64,000 nucleotides of DNA, from contig BTUW01000021.1 in the NCBI GenBank assembly GCA_045863055.1, forward strand, positions 1-64,000, read 5' to 3'. Position 1 is the stretch's first letter; every line of letters begins with the position of its first letter. Shown here one piece after another: positions 16,845 to 26,159 of this stretch. Under the pieces are notes generated by a model that saw nothing but the letters and a program-made list of their open reading frames with translations, was not told where the DNA came from and ran no database searches. Both the position numbers and the translations under genes were made by a program. Origin of the DNA: UTCHB3 sp008363265. Lineage in GTDB: Bacteria > Bacteroidota > Ignavibacteria > Ignavibacteriales > Ignavibacteriaceae.

Positions 16845-18596
16845 TTACTTAAATCTGTCGAAATAATTGAAGTATCTCTTGCCGTCGTAAACTTTCATTA
16901 CGGGGTAGATCATTTCATTATTGTTGTAGTAGGCTGATTTCTTGTAGAAGAAATCGAGGCGTGCCTGCGGGTCGTTCCTGAACTCTTCATCCTCTTCGAG
17001 GTTGAAGTAGAAATCTTCCCTCAGTCTCGGATCGTCTTCCATCATCTTTATGGCCTTGGGCTCGAACACGAAGTCCTCAACATACTCTTTTTTCTCGAAG
17101 AGAGCGTTGAAGTAGCCCCAGCTTGCGAAAGAATCGGGAGCAAGCGGCTCAAGAAGATTCAGTATCACTCTGATAGTCCTCTGGTTCACGGGAACGAAGA
17201 ATGTTCCCGGGGGAACAGTTACGGTCTCAATGAACGGTGAAACATCAAAAGTAGCTCTGAACTTACCTTCGTAAGGCTTTTCGGCATACTGAACGTTCGA
17301 GAAGCGATACTTCTCAACTTCGAGCTGCAGTTCCTTGTCGAGGTGCTTAAAGATGATACCGTGGAGTTTCAGTATCCTTGGAAGCCATTTATGCTCGGCA
17401 GGAACCAGATAAGCATCAGGCACTTTAACCGTCTTGGCAATTTCCATTTTGTTGAAGTGCTGGATCTCGAACTCAACTTTCTCATCGGTGTAAGTGATAA
17501 TGTTGCCGCCGGTGACCGCGCTTTTCTTTTCTTCGGTCTTATAACCTTTGAAAGTGAATGGTTCAGACTCCTCATTCCCCGAAAGCAGGATGGGGTATCT
17601 CTTCTTCTCCATAAAGAACTTCTGGATCGATCTTCTGTCGGCAAAGCGGCTCAGATCTTTAAGCTCTCTGTGATTGTTGTTGATAAATTCGAGCGATTCG
17701 GTAATGATCGACTTGGTCGCGAAGACCCTCTCCTTGAAAGGTTTCAGTGAGTGGGACTCAACAAGGAGGGCAAGTCTGTTCTGAAGTGCCGCATAACCGG
17801 TCGAGTATCTTGGTTCATACGACCAGCTCTTTATTCCATCCTCGATCCTGTCGGTAACGGTTTCGATGTAAGGAGCGGTTACCCAGCCTTCCCTCTCGAC
17901 ACCATCAATAACGTTAGGGAGAAAAACTTCATTACCCCAGATCGAAAGCCTTCTGTCGAGGTTCTGATGTTTTTCCATACCGTAAGTGAGGTGGTACTGA
18001 TAGTCCATACCATTGGTAACATGTGTATCAATGAAAAGGTCCGGTGCCCATGCGGCATAAAGCCGGAGGAACGACTTGATCTCGGCACTGTCGGCCTTCA
18101 TAAAGTCGCGGTTCAGGTTCAAATTAAGCGCGTTTGTTCTCCAGCCCTGCATCATTGGTCCATCCTGGTTCGGTCTGTTGAAACGACTGGCTCTTTCGTG
18201 GCCGTCGACGTTAAGCACAGGTACCACGAGGATCGACATGTTTTCGAGGAGGTATTCTCTTTCGCGGGTGATGAGGATATCGCGAAGAAGCATCATCGAT
18301 GCGTCCTTCCCGTCGATCTCACCGGCGTGGAGGCCGCTATTGATCAGCACGATGGCTTTGGGGCTTTTTCTGGTTCTTTTCGGTGTGAATTCTTTAGTTT
18401 CAGAAACCACCAGGCAAACCATGTTCCTGTTTTGGTGCGATACTCCGAATGTCTGGAGTTTCGCGTAGGGAGACTTTTCCGCGAGGTTGCGGAAATACTC
18501 TACCGTCTCGGCGTATGACGGTGTGGCTGTGTAATCGCTTTTTTCAAAGTGTGTCAGCCATTCTTCGCCAATGTGTTCATTATTATAGTATTGCAT
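16845..18596 (-). CDS. M14 family zinc carboxypeptidase
   Basis: 583 residues. Zinc site of the M14 fold: His90 and Glu93 in SGLHAGEIDG, and His192 in FIDTHVTNG; an Asn-Arg pair for the substrate carboxylate lies in LNLNRDFMKAD. Residues 1-330 form the peptidase domain; the remaining 250 are an unassigned C-terminal part ending in KRYFNYFDRF. No signal peptide is seen, which is unusual for M14 enzymes of this group, many of which are secreted. Substrate unknown. Divergent from hemY across a 139-bp AT-rich gap that should hold both promoters. Confidence 0.9.
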   Translation of the reverse strand: MQYYNNEHIGEEWLTHFEKSDYTATPSYAETVEYFRNLAEKSPYAKLQTFGVSHQNRNMVCLVVSETKEFTPKRTRKSPKAIVLINSGLHAGEIDGKDASMMLLRDILITREREYLLENMSILVVPVLNVDGHERASRFNRPNQDGPMMQGWRTNALNLNLNRDFMKADSAEIKSFLRLYAAWAPDLFIDTHVTNGMDYQYHLTYGMEKHQNLDRRLSIWGNEVFLPNVIDGVEREGWVTAPYIETVTDRIEDGIKSWSYEPRYSTGYAALQNRLALLVESHSLKPFKERVFATKSIITESLEFINNNHRELKDLSRFADRRSIQKFFMEKKRYPILLSGNEESEPFTFKGYKTEEKKSAVTGGNIITYTDEKVEFEIQHFNKMEIAKTVKVPDAYLVPAEHKWLPRILKLHGIIFKHLDKELQLEVEKYRFSNVQYAEKPYEGKFRATFDVSPFIETVTVPPGTFFVPVNQRTIRVILNLLEPLAPDSFASWGYFNALFEKKEYVEDFVFEPKAIKMMEDDPRLREDFYFNLEEDEEFRNDPQARLDFFYKKSAYYNNNEMIYPVMKVYDGKRYFNYFDRFK

Positions 18597-18735
18597 TCCA
18601 CTTTACTTTATTTTAAGAACATGTAAAATATTATGGATTAAGTTTTCTAAATTAGAAATATAAATTTTTTTAAACAAGAGAAAAAAGACCTTTATCAATT
18701 AATATTTCTACTGAAAAACCGGTATAAAAACACGG

Positions 18736-20118
18736 ATGCAAGAAAAAAGAGCAGCAGTTTTGGGAGCAGGCATCTCCGGCCTGGCAACCGCCTTCTACCT
18801 GAGGAAAAATGGTTTTGAAGTAGCAGTTTACGAGAAGTTCGACCGTCCCGGCGGGCAGTTACAGTCGAACAGGGAGAAAGACTACCTTCTTGACAAAGGA
18901 ACGATCGCGGCGATTGAGACAACTTCGCTTATTCCCGGTCTGGTTGAAGAGTTAAAACTTGACGATGATTTCATCTATGCGGGTGAGAAAGCGAACCTAA
19001 AACAGGCATGGATAGGCGGCAAGCTATATGATCTCTCCATGAATCCTGAGAATCTGTTCAAGTTTCCGCTTTTTACGATCCGGTCAAAATTTAGATTTCT
19101 GATCGAACCGTTCATACCCCGTTCCATGAAAAATGCCCGGATGGCTGTCGCCGATTTCATAAGGCGGAGGCTGGGTGATGAGTTTCTGAACTACATAATA
19201 GAACCGTTCGCGACTGAAGTTTACGCCGGTGATCCGGAAAAACTCAGCATTGAGGCAGCATATCCGAAGCTTTTCAAACTGGAGCAGGAATATGGCAGCA
19301 TCATCAAAGGTTTCAGGAAAGCCCGCTTCAATAGCGAAAAAAAAGATGAACTTTCCGGGAGCGGAAAGCTTTTCACCTTCAGACAGGGGATGGATCAACT
19401 TACAGTATCACTTTCAAAATCGCTTGGCTACCGGGTCAACTATCTGCATGATATTCTGAAGATCGAAGAAGACGGATCAGGCGGTTACACGCTGACGGTG
19501 AACCGGAAGGGTGATATCAGGAAAGAGAAATTCGATGTGGTGGTCTCAGCACTTCCTGCCTATGTGCTTGGTGATACGGTCAGGGAACTCTCTGCCGGAC
19601 TCGCTACTGCGGTGGAGAGTGTCGAATACGTCCCGCTAACCCAGGTTTATGTGGCTTTTCTTAAGAAGGATCTGGAGCTCTCGCCGCGGGGTTACACAGT
19701 ACTGATCCCGGCCATCGAGCAAAAAGATGTATTAAACATTACGCTCGTCTCCGAACTTTTCAGTGACAGGTGCCCTGACGACAGGGTTCTCTTTTCTGTG
19801 ATGATGGGTGGCAGCAGAAATACCGGGATCATGAACCTTGACCCGATGGAGATAAAAAAGAAAGCCATCGCGGCTGTTTCGGATATCTTCAAAGCGAAAG
19901 ACAAGCCGGTATTTGTCTCACATAAGAGCTGGAAAAGGGGAGTTCCGCAGTACAACACCGGGCATTATGAGATGCTCGAAAAGATCAGGGAGTTTGAATC
20001 CGGGCATCCCGGTTTCTATATCACCGGAAATTATATCGGCGGAGTTTCCGTCGGCGATTCCATACTAAGTTCATACAGAACGGCGGCGCGTGCAGCCCGT
20101 CATCTTCAACAGCAATAA
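18736..20118 (+). CDS. hemY: Protoporphyrinogen/coproporphyrinogen oxidase (HemY type)
   Basis: 460 residues. FAD-dependent enzyme oxidising the porphyrinogen ring late in heme synthesis. The N-terminal dinucleotide motif is VLGAGISGLATAFYLRKNG followed by EKFDRPGG (residues 8-40). The family landmarks EPFATEVYAGDPEKLSIEAAYP and the C-terminal GNYIGGVSVGDSI FAD-contact segment are present. It may use protoporphyrinogen or coproporphyrinogen; sequence reading alone does not decide. Heme supply fits the cytochrome-rich operon downstream. Followed by glgA after 18 bp, possibly one transcript. Confidence 0.9.
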   Translation: MQEKRAAVLGAGISGLATAFYLRKNGFEVAVYEKFDRPGGQLQSNREKDYLLDKGTIAAIETTSLIPGLVEELKLDDDFIYAGEKANLKQAWIGGKLYDLSMNPENLFKFPLFTIRSKFRFLIEPFIPRSMKNARMAVADFIRRRLGDEFLNYIIEPFATEVYAGDPEKLSIEAAYPKLFKLEQEYGSIIKGFRKARFNSEKKDELSGSGKLFTFRQGMDQLTVSLSKSLGYRVNYLHDILKIEEDGSGGYTLTVNRKGDIRKEKFDVVVSALPAYVLGDTVRELSAGLATAVESVEYVPLTQVYVAFLKKDLELSPRGYTVLIPAIEQKDVLNITLVSELFSDRCPDDRVLFSVMMGGSRNTGIMNLDPMEIKKKAIAAVSDIFKAKDKPVFVSHKSWKRGVPQYNTGHYEMLEKIREFESGHPGFYITGNYIGGVSVGDSILSSYRTAARAARHLQQQ

Positions 20119-20136
20119 TCTATCCCCGGAACCTCT

Positions 20137-21624
20137 ATGCGCATTGCTTTTGTATCTCCCGAGGTTTTTCCCTACGCTAAAGTCGGAGGATTGGGAGATG
20201 TCTCGGGAGCACTTCCCAAAGCCCTACAAAAACTTGGACACTCGGTAAAGGTATTCCTTCCGAAATATTCCGCTATCAATTTTGAAAACACACCACTTGA
20301 ATATGTTGAACAGGTCGGCGAAATGCCTGTCCGGGTGAACGGCAATGTACATAACACCCGTATGTTCCGTTCGTTAATGGAAGACAGCAGGGTGGAGATA
20401 TATTTTGTAGATTGTCCCTACTACTTCGACAGAAGGAGTTTCTCCGGGAAACCTTTGATCTACACTGACAATGCAGACGAAGATGAAAGATTCATTCACT
20501 TTACCAAAGCGGTGATAGAGGGATTGCAACGGCTGCAGTGGGCACCTGATGTTATAAATGTTAATGATTGGCCGACGGCACTTCTTCCGCTCCTTATCAA
20601 AGACAATTACAGTTGGGACAGATTTTATGACCGCGTTGCCACCGTGATATCGATCCACAACATTGGTTATCAGGGGAGATTCCCCAAAGAAACAATGCAC
20701 AAGGCTGAGATCAGGAAAGACCTCTTCTTCGACAACAGTCCCATCGAGGTCTGGGGATCTGTCTGCTTTCTGAAAGCCGGCCTGATGTACGCCGATGCGA
20801 TCAACACCGTGAGCCCTACCTACGCCATGGAGATCACCACTTCTGAATATGGTGAGGGACTTGAAGGAGTGTTGCTCTACCGGATCAACGAGTTTTATGG
20901 TATCCTCAATGGAGTTGACTACTCGGTTTGGAATCCGGAGAAAGATGATCTTATACCGTACGAATACTCAAAGGATGATCTCTCCGGCAAGTATGAGAAC
21001 AAGAAATATCTCCTCTCGAAGCTTGGGCAGGAGTACCACCCGAATGTTCCGCTGATCGGCATAATCTCAAGGCTGGTGAATCAGAAAGGCTTCGACCTCA
21101 TCGCAGCATCGATAAACGAATTGATGGCTTTCAATGCCCAGTGGGTGGTTCTTGGAAGCGGCGAGCACAAGTTTGAAGAGCTCTTCCGGTATCTGGCGAA
21201 CACATTCCCTCACAAATTTACTTTTCTGAATGCCAAAGATGAGAGAGCTGCGCACCTGATCGAAGCTGCCAGCGATATCTTCCTGATGCCTTCAAAGTAT
21301 GAGCCCTGTGGTCTGAACCAGATTTACAGTCTTAAGTACGGCACTGTCCCCGTTGTAAGAAAAACAGGCGGTCTTGCCGATACCGTTGTCGACTGGGATG
21401 AAAGCCGGCATTACGGATCATTCTCGGGCAACGGCTTCAGTTTTTATGACTATACCCCCCAGGCACTTGTATCCTCGGTTGAGAGAGCCCTGAAGTGCTA
21501 CCACCAGAAGAACATTTGGAGCCAGATCGTTCACAACGGTATGATCCAGAATTACTCATGGAAGCAGTCAGCGAAGCAGTACGAAAAGATGTATGAGCAC
21601 GCGATTGAGAAGAGGCGATACTAG
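20137..21624 (+). CDS. glgA: Glycogen synthase (ADP-glucose)
   Basis: 495 residues, family length, GT5. Transfers glucose from ADP-glucose to alpha-1,4-glucan. The ADP-glucose loop K-x-G-G-L is at residues 15-19 (KVGGLGDVSGALPKAL). The second Rossmann half carries GIISRLVNQKGFDL and the catalytic-site block PSKYEPCGLNQIYSLKYGTVPVVRKTGGLADTV, in which the E-x-x-x-x-x-x-x-E acceptor motif is altered (E-P-C-G-L-N-Q), as is common in GT5. Cytoplasmic. Follows hemY closely and ends before a bidirectional terminator. Confidence 0.95.
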   Translation: MRIAFVSPEVFPYAKVGGLGDVSGALPKALQKLGHSVKVFLPKYSAINFENTPLEYVEQVGEMPVRVNGNVHNTRMFRSLMEDSRVEIYFVDCPYYFDRRSFSGKPLIYTDNADEDERFIHFTKAVIEGLQRLQWAPDVINVNDWPTALLPLLIKDNYSWDRFYDRVATVISIHNIGYQGRFPKETMHKAEIRKDLFFDNSPIEVWGSVCFLKAGLMYADAINTVSPTYAMEITTSEYGEGLEGVLLYRINEFYGILNGVDYSVWNPEKDDLIPYEYSKDDLSGKYENKKYLLSKLGQEYHPNVPLIGIISRLVNQKGFDLIAASINELMAFNAQWVVLGSGEHKFEELFRYLANTFPHKFTFLNAKDERAAHLIEAASDIFLMPSKYEPCGLNQIYSLKYGTVPVVRKTGGLADTVVDWDESRHYGSFSGNGFSFYDYTPQALVSSVERALKCYHQKNIWSQIVHNGMIQNYSWKQSAKQYEKMYEHAIEKRRY

Positions 21625-21662
21625 CGATGAGTTCTTGTTTGAGGTATGAGGTTTGATGTATG

Positions 21663-21700
21663 AAAAAAAAGGCTGTCCCGGTTAAGAGACAGCCTTTTCC
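21663..21700. terminator. Bidirectional terminator between glgA and the OmpA-family gene
   Basis: A-tract then GGCTGTC (21671-21677) pairing with GACAGCC (21688-21694), followed by TTTT. Stem and loop (CCGGTTAAG) are nearly repeated at 23031-23069. It serves the two convergent genes. Confidence 0.9.
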
Positions 21701-21716
21701 GTTTTAAAGATGTGGG

Positions 21717-22874
21717 TTATTTTACGACCTTGAAATCGACTCTTCTGTTGAGGGCTTTGCCTTTATCGTCGTCGTTGCTGGCGGCGGGCATGGTAGCAGC
21801 CACGGCCTTTGTGGTCATTCTGGAGGCTTCAACACCTTTCTTTACCAGATAATTCTTCACATTCATGGCTCTCTTTTCGGAGAGTGCCTGGTTTTTTGCG
21901 GGGTCACCTGAGATATCAGTGTGTCCGATCACTTCCACTTTAACGGCCTTGTTCTGAAGGAGCTGCCCGGCATTTTTGTCGAGGATGCTCTGGTACTCAG
22001 CTTTTATCTCTGAAGAATTCAGATCAAAGTATACTGCATGAAGCGTGATCTCGTGGTCGATAACATCCGGTTTTTTCTCATCCGGCTTTTTATCTTCATG
22101 TTTTGGCGCATCCTTCAGATACTTTTTGATCATATCCTCGATCTTGTTGTAGTCAACCGGTGGAGTTGGAGGCGGAGGTGTAACCTTTGCATCGTTGATC
22201 ATTTTTTCGATCTTCTTATAGTCGATCTCAGCACCTGAAGGGAGTGCTGCGGGTTTACTCTCAGGGCCTCTGCTGAAATACCATGTAAGGCCTAAGTTAA
22301 CCGAAGCATAACTATCGAGGACACCGCCGAAAATTCCGCCGTTGGGGCCCATTATTCCATCGAACTTGTCGGTAGAGAGGGTATGATGACCAATTTCAAC
22401 AGTCGCGGCAATGTCTTTCGAGAAGTCGTGTCTTGCTCCGAGAGAAACATTCATTGAAAGTTCTCCGAAACGGAACTGCGAAGCTCCTGAATTGAAGGGG
22501 TTTTCGACCTTGTAACCAATTATTGAGAACCCGACACCGCCATACACTTTGAGAGTTTTACTGTACGGATTTAAGGTCATCAGATAATCAAGACCGATAC
22601 CGAAAGCGTCTGTTGAAGGTGGATTGGTGAGCAGGGTAGGGCCGGCAACCGAGGTGAACCTGTTGTAGTTTACCTTCAGTCTGATGGTGTTCATCTCATC
22701 GAGATCCCTGACGAGTGTGAGGCCACCACCGAAATCAAAATTTTCATTGTAAGTGTCAGCGAACATCCTTGGAGATGTTAAAACGAGGCCGACACCCCAT
22801 CCGTTCTCATATGTGGTTTGTGCGAAACCAACCGAACTGATCGTGAGAAGCAGTAATAATGTTAGCTTTTTCAT
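21717..22874 (-). CDS. OmpA-family outer membrane protein
   Basis: 385 residues. Signal peptide 1-18 (ending VGFAQ). Residues about 20-195 alternate as an eight-stranded-type outer-membrane barrel. A linker holds two copies of a D-Y-x-K-I-E-x-M-I unit separated by a proline run and a Lys/Asp-rich segment. The C-terminal OmpA/MotB-like domain (about 270-385) binds peptidoglycan; its signature VEVIGHTDISGDPAKNQALS and the final LNRRVDF are intact. Expected role: anchoring the outer membrane to the cell wall. The gene is single, with a terminator on its 3' side. Confidence 0.9.
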   Translation of the reverse strand: MKKLTLLLLLTISSVGFAQTTYENGWGVGLVLTSPRMFADTYNENFDFGGGLTLVRDLDEMNTIRLKVNYNRFTSVAGPTLLTNPPSTDAFGIGLDYLMTLNPYSKTLKVYGGVGFSIIGYKVENPFNSGASQFRFGELSMNVSLGARHDFSKDIAATVEIGHHTLSTDKFDGIMGPNGGIFGGVLDSYASVNLGLTWYFSRGPESKPAALPSGAEIDYKKIEKMINDAKVTPPPPTPPVDYNKIEDMIKKYLKDAPKHEDKKPDEKKPDVIDHEITLHAVYFDLNSSEIKAEYQSILDKNAGQLLQNKAVKVEVIGHTDISGDPAKNQALSEKRAMNVKNYLVKKGVEASRMTTKAVAATMPAASNDDDKGKALNRRVDFKVVK

Positions 22875-23030
22875 GGGTACTCCTGTTTGAGTTCAACCTT
22901 TTTTGTTTATGTTTTATTTTAGAACTGCCATCGACTAACCTGAAACCGAAAGTCTAAAATAACATTGTTAAAGTATCAATTAAGTTTCAGATATGCAAAC
23001 AAATAAGAATAAAATATGGCTTTGATCAAT

Positions 23031-23069
23031 AAAAAAAAGCTGCCCCGGTTAAGGAGCAGCTTTAATTTT
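23031..23069 (-). terminator. Terminator of the TSP3/OmpA gene
   Basis: AGCTGC and GCAGCT arms with a CCGGTTAAG loop; on the minus strand the hairpin is followed by a run of T. Nearly the same stem-loop as at 21663-21700. Confidence 0.85.
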
Positions 23070-23096
23070 CCATTTTTCGGTCTCAGACCGGAAAAA

Positions 23097-24776
23097 TTAC
23101 TTGGTTCTAACGAACTCTATTCTTCTGTTCTTCTGTTTGTTGGCATCTGAATCGTTAGGAACGAGTGGTTTGTCGGGGCCGAAGCCTTTTGCAGTCATGC
23201 GGCCGGCGTCAATACCTTTCGCAACCATCCACGCCATAACTGATTCGGCTCTTTTCTGTGAGAGGTTCATGTTGAATGCTCTCGAGCCAACGTTATCAGT
23301 ATGACCCTGGATCTCAACCGAGATCTCAGGATAAGCAGTAAGGGTTTTGTAAGCCTTGTTAAGTGTGGCTTCAGATTCGGATGAAATGTTCGCACTTCCG
23401 GTCTCGAAAACGATACCTTCAAGAACCATCGGTACATTCATCTGAATGATATCATCTTTAGCGTTCAGCGGATCGGTTCCTCTGTCGACTTCAACTTTAT
23501 CATTAACAGTACCGCCGTCGGTGTCAACCTTCAATGGATCTGTCTTGTAGCTCATGAGCTCATCGAAATCGTTGAGGCCTTCGCCGTCAGTGTCAGCTTT
23601 CAGCGGGTCTGTTTTGAACTGTGTCAGTTCCTTACCGTCTTCAAGTTTGTCACCGTCAGTATCAGCCTTCAGAGGGTTGGTCTTGTATTGGTTGAGTTCT
23701 TCGGCATCACTCAGTCCATCACCGTCAGTATCAGCCTTCAGAGGATTGGTCTTGTGTGTAGTAACCTCATCGTAATCAGAGAGGGTATCACCATCAGTGT
23801 CAACCTTAAGAGGGTTGGTCATATGTTTGGTAACTTCGTCAAAGTCGGAGAGTTTGTCACCGTCAGTGTCGGCTTTCAGTGGATCGGTTTTGTGTTTTGA
23901 AACTTCTTCGCCATCTTTTAGTCCGTCACCATCGGTGTCAGCCTTCAGCGGGTTGGTTCCATATTTTGTAACTTCTTCTCCATCTTTTAGTCCGTCACCA
24001 TCGGTGTCAGCAACTGTCGGATTGGTTTTGTGCTTAAGAACTTCATCACCGTCGTTAAGCCCGTCACCATCGGTGTCGGCCTTGTAAGGATCGGTTTTGT
24101 ATATCTCGAGTTCTTCCTTGTCGAGTAATCCGTCACCATCAGAATCTTTGTTGATGTTGGTACCGCCGAAGAGAAGGTGGAGTCCGCCGTTGTAGTAGAC
24201 ATCCTTCGGGGAGCCGTCGATATAGTGGTTCAGGTCATCGCTGAAGGTGTAGTTGAAGCCGGCTGTCAAACCGATCGAGAAATTCTCGCTTACCGCATAA
24301 TCAACACCGAAGCCTGCGGGGACGAGGAGTGTCCACCCGGTTTTCTCGACGGCTTTTTGCGGCCACTGAATGCTGAAAGAAGTGGGTACTTTGATGTTGT
24401 TCCAGTTGAGAGCACCAACGCCAAGATAGGCATATGGAGAAACTCTTTCGAATCCGAACGGAAACCAGAGTGCTCTAAGGTCAACCGGCACCACATCGGT
24501 GGCGTACTCGGCATCTTTAAAGTCTTTACCGGCATAATTAAGGTAGCCCGCGCCGAACTCTACGCGCCAGGTGTCTGTGAATCCGTATCTGAAGAATCCT
24601 CTGAATCCTCCTTTAACGGACATATCGAACTCATTCTGAGGGATTATAGCGTTTCCCTCGAGACCAAAATGGACCTTTGTGCTAAGGCTCTGAGAAAAGA
24701 CATTGATCCCGGTTGATGCTACAACCAGAACCAAGGCCATGAGTAGAACTTTTCTCATTGTAAGGTTCCTTTTCAT
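23097..24776 (-). CDS. OmpA-family protein with thrombospondin type-3 calcium repeats
   Basis: 559 residues. Signal peptide about 1-28, then a barrel-like region (about 30-205). Residues about 210-415 hold ten tandem units of roughly 20 residues based on D-x-D-G-D-G-L-x-D-x-x-E, the thrombospondin type-3 calcium-binding pattern; the last unit is degenerate (DTDGGTVNDKVEV). The C-terminal OmpA domain (about 435-559) carries VEIQGHTDNVGSRAFNMNLS and NRRIEFV. Likely a calcium-stiffened linker between barrel and peptidoglycan. The near-identical DNA of the repeats creates several open frames on the opposite strand that are not genes. Confidence 0.9.
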   Translation of the reverse strand: MKRNLTMRKVLLMALVLVVASTGINVFSQSLSTKVHFGLEGNAIIPQNEFDMSVKGGFRGFFRYGFTDTWRVEFGAGYLNYAGKDFKDAEYATDVVPVDLRALWFPFGFERVSPYAYLGVGALNWNNIKVPTSFSIQWPQKAVEKTGWTLLVPAGFGVDYAVSENFSIGLTAGFNYTFSDDLNHYIDGSPKDVYYNGGLHLLFGGTNINKDSDGDGLLDKEELEIYKTDPYKADTDGDGLNDGDEVLKHKTNPTVADTDGDGLKDGEEVTKYGTNPLKADTDGDGLKDGEEVSKHKTDPLKADTDGDKLSDFDEVTKHMTNPLKVDTDGDTLSDYDEVTTHKTNPLKADTDGDGLSDAEELNQYKTNPLKADTDGDKLEDGKELTQFKTDPLKADTDGEGLNDFDELMSYKTDPLKVDTDGGTVNDKVEVDRGTDPLNAKDDIIQMNVPMVLEGIVFETGSANISSESEATLNKAYKTLTAYPEISVEIQGHTDNVGSRAFNMNLSQKRAESVMAWMVAKGIDAGRMTAKGFGPDKPLVPNDSDANKQKNRRIEFVRTK

Positions 24777-24963
24777 TTAGTTGTGAAATAATATTAAACT
24801 GCGATGAAGGTGGAAATATTTTGCCCTGCCCAATTTAACCAAATATCAGTAATATTTGCAAATAAATTTAAAATTGACAACACAAAGATACCGTTCATCA
24901 TTTAATTTCATAGTGACTCACAAAACAATTGTCTATCCCGACTGATAATTATAATTTAAAAGG

Positions 24964-25824
24964 ATGAGAAATTTTAAATTTTTTAAGGTCAATGGTGCCG
25001 GAAACGATTTTATTCTGATCGATGCCATCCGGGAATTTCCCGGGAACCTGTCGAATAAAGACATTACCCGGATATGTGACAGAAGAAAAGGAGTGGGTGC
25101 CGACGGGGTGCTTATTCTTGTTCCCTCTGCGGATTCATTGTGCAGGGTGGAGTTCTTCAATGCTGACGGCAGTCCTGGGACACTCTGCGGAAACGGCGCG
25201 CGTTGCGTGATCAACTATCTCCGGGTACAGGGCTACTCTGACGCAGGGGAGATGGAGTTCAGGTTCGGTGACAAAAAATATACCGGAAGTTTTGCGGATT
25301 CAGGTGAACCTGTATTCCACATGAAAAGGCCCGCCAAACTTAAGACGAAGTTCCGGATAAAAGCGTCCGATACCCTGATACCTTCCCATTATTGTGATAC
25401 AGGTTCACCGCATGTAGTGATCGAGATCAACGATGTGCCGCTTGACCCGCGAAGGTCGCCGGCCACGCATCAGGACCTTTTGAGTTTCCCGGTGATACAG
25501 CTCGGCAGGGAGATCAGGCATCACCCTGATTTTGCGCCCGGCGGAGTGAATGTAAACTTTATTAAAATAATATCACAGAACGAGATCGCGATCAGAACCT
25601 TTGAGAGGGGTGTCGAGGATGAAACCCTCGCGTGCGGCACCGGTTCGGCAGCAGCAGCGGTGGTTGCTTTCGCGCTCGAAAAGTGTAAACCTCCTGTAAA
25701 AATTGTGACAAAAAGCGGGGATCACCTCACGATAAATTTTGAAATAATCAATAACAAACTGGAAAACCTGCGTTTGACCGGTCCTGCTGAGATCAATTTT
25801 CACGGTACTGTTGGACTTGAATAA
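24964..25824 (+). CDS. dapF: Diaminopimelate epimerase
   Basis: 286 residues, slightly long for the family. Converts LL- to meso-diaminopimelate for lysine and peptidoglycan, without cofactor, using two cysteines: Cys75 in GTLCGNGARC and Cys224 in LACGTGSAAAAV. Both are present in the canonical context, as is the N-terminal KVNGAGNDFILID. ATG 24964 follows AAAAGG. It appears to lead a run of same-strand genes (gap of 12 bp to the next), though its function is unrelated to the electron-transfer genes beyond. Confidence 0.95.
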   Translation: MRNFKFFKVNGAGNDFILIDAIREFPGNLSNKDITRICDRRKGVGADGVLILVPSADSLCRVEFFNADGSPGTLCGNGARCVINYLRVQGYSDAGEMEFRFGDKKYTGSFADSGEPVFHMKRPAKLKTKFRIKASDTLIPSHYCDTGSPHVVIEINDVPLDPRRSPATHQDLLSFPVIQLGREIRHHPDFAPGGVNVNFIKIISQNEIAIRTFERGVEDETLACGTGSAAAAVVAFALEKCKPPVKIVTKSGDHLTINFEIINNKLENLRLTGPAEINFHGTVGLE

Positions 25825-25836
25825 ACTGGAGAATGA

Positions 25837-26139
25837 ATGGCTAAAGTAATATTTTACGTCTCTTACGAGATCGATCCCAATAAAAGGGAAGACTATATTG
25901 ATTCAATCAGGGAATACAAAAACCTGATAGATTCTGACGGACTTTTGAGGTACTCACTCCTTGAAGAAAAAGGTAAGAACAACCGTTTCCGCGAGGTGTT
26001 TGAATTTGAGTCAGAAGAAGCTTTTGATAATTTTGATGATGTCGGTGACGAAAGGCTCGCTGTTTTGAACCGTAAACTGGAATCTTTAAAATTAGCAAAG
26101 TCAACCCGGTCGCGTACCCTTGTCGAAGTCGGATTGTAA
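25837..26139 (+). CDS. Small protein, probable dimeric alpha/beta-barrel fold
   Basis: 100 residues, no signal peptide. The order strand (KVIFYVSYEI), helix (KREDYIDSIREYKN), strand (LLRYSLLEEK), strand (RFREVFEFES), helix (EAFDNFDD) is that of ABM/NIPSNAP-like dimeric ferredoxin-fold proteins. No catalytic residue or specific family is recognisable. It lies 12 bp after dapF and 20 bp before the cytochrome b-like gene, with a GGAGA site before ATG 25837. Confidence 0.6.
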   Translation: MAKVIFYVSYEIDPNKREDYIDSIREYKNLIDSDGLLRYSLLEEKGKNNRFREVFEFESEEAFDNFDDVGDERLAVLNRKLESLKLAKSTRSRTLVEVGL

Positions 26140-26159
26140 TTCTTTGGCGGTTTTAATCG

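Noticed and set aside
23554..24087. Ser/Pro-rich open frames on the plus strand
   Set aside because: They are antisense shadows of the thrombospondin type-3 repeats, which keep several frames open.
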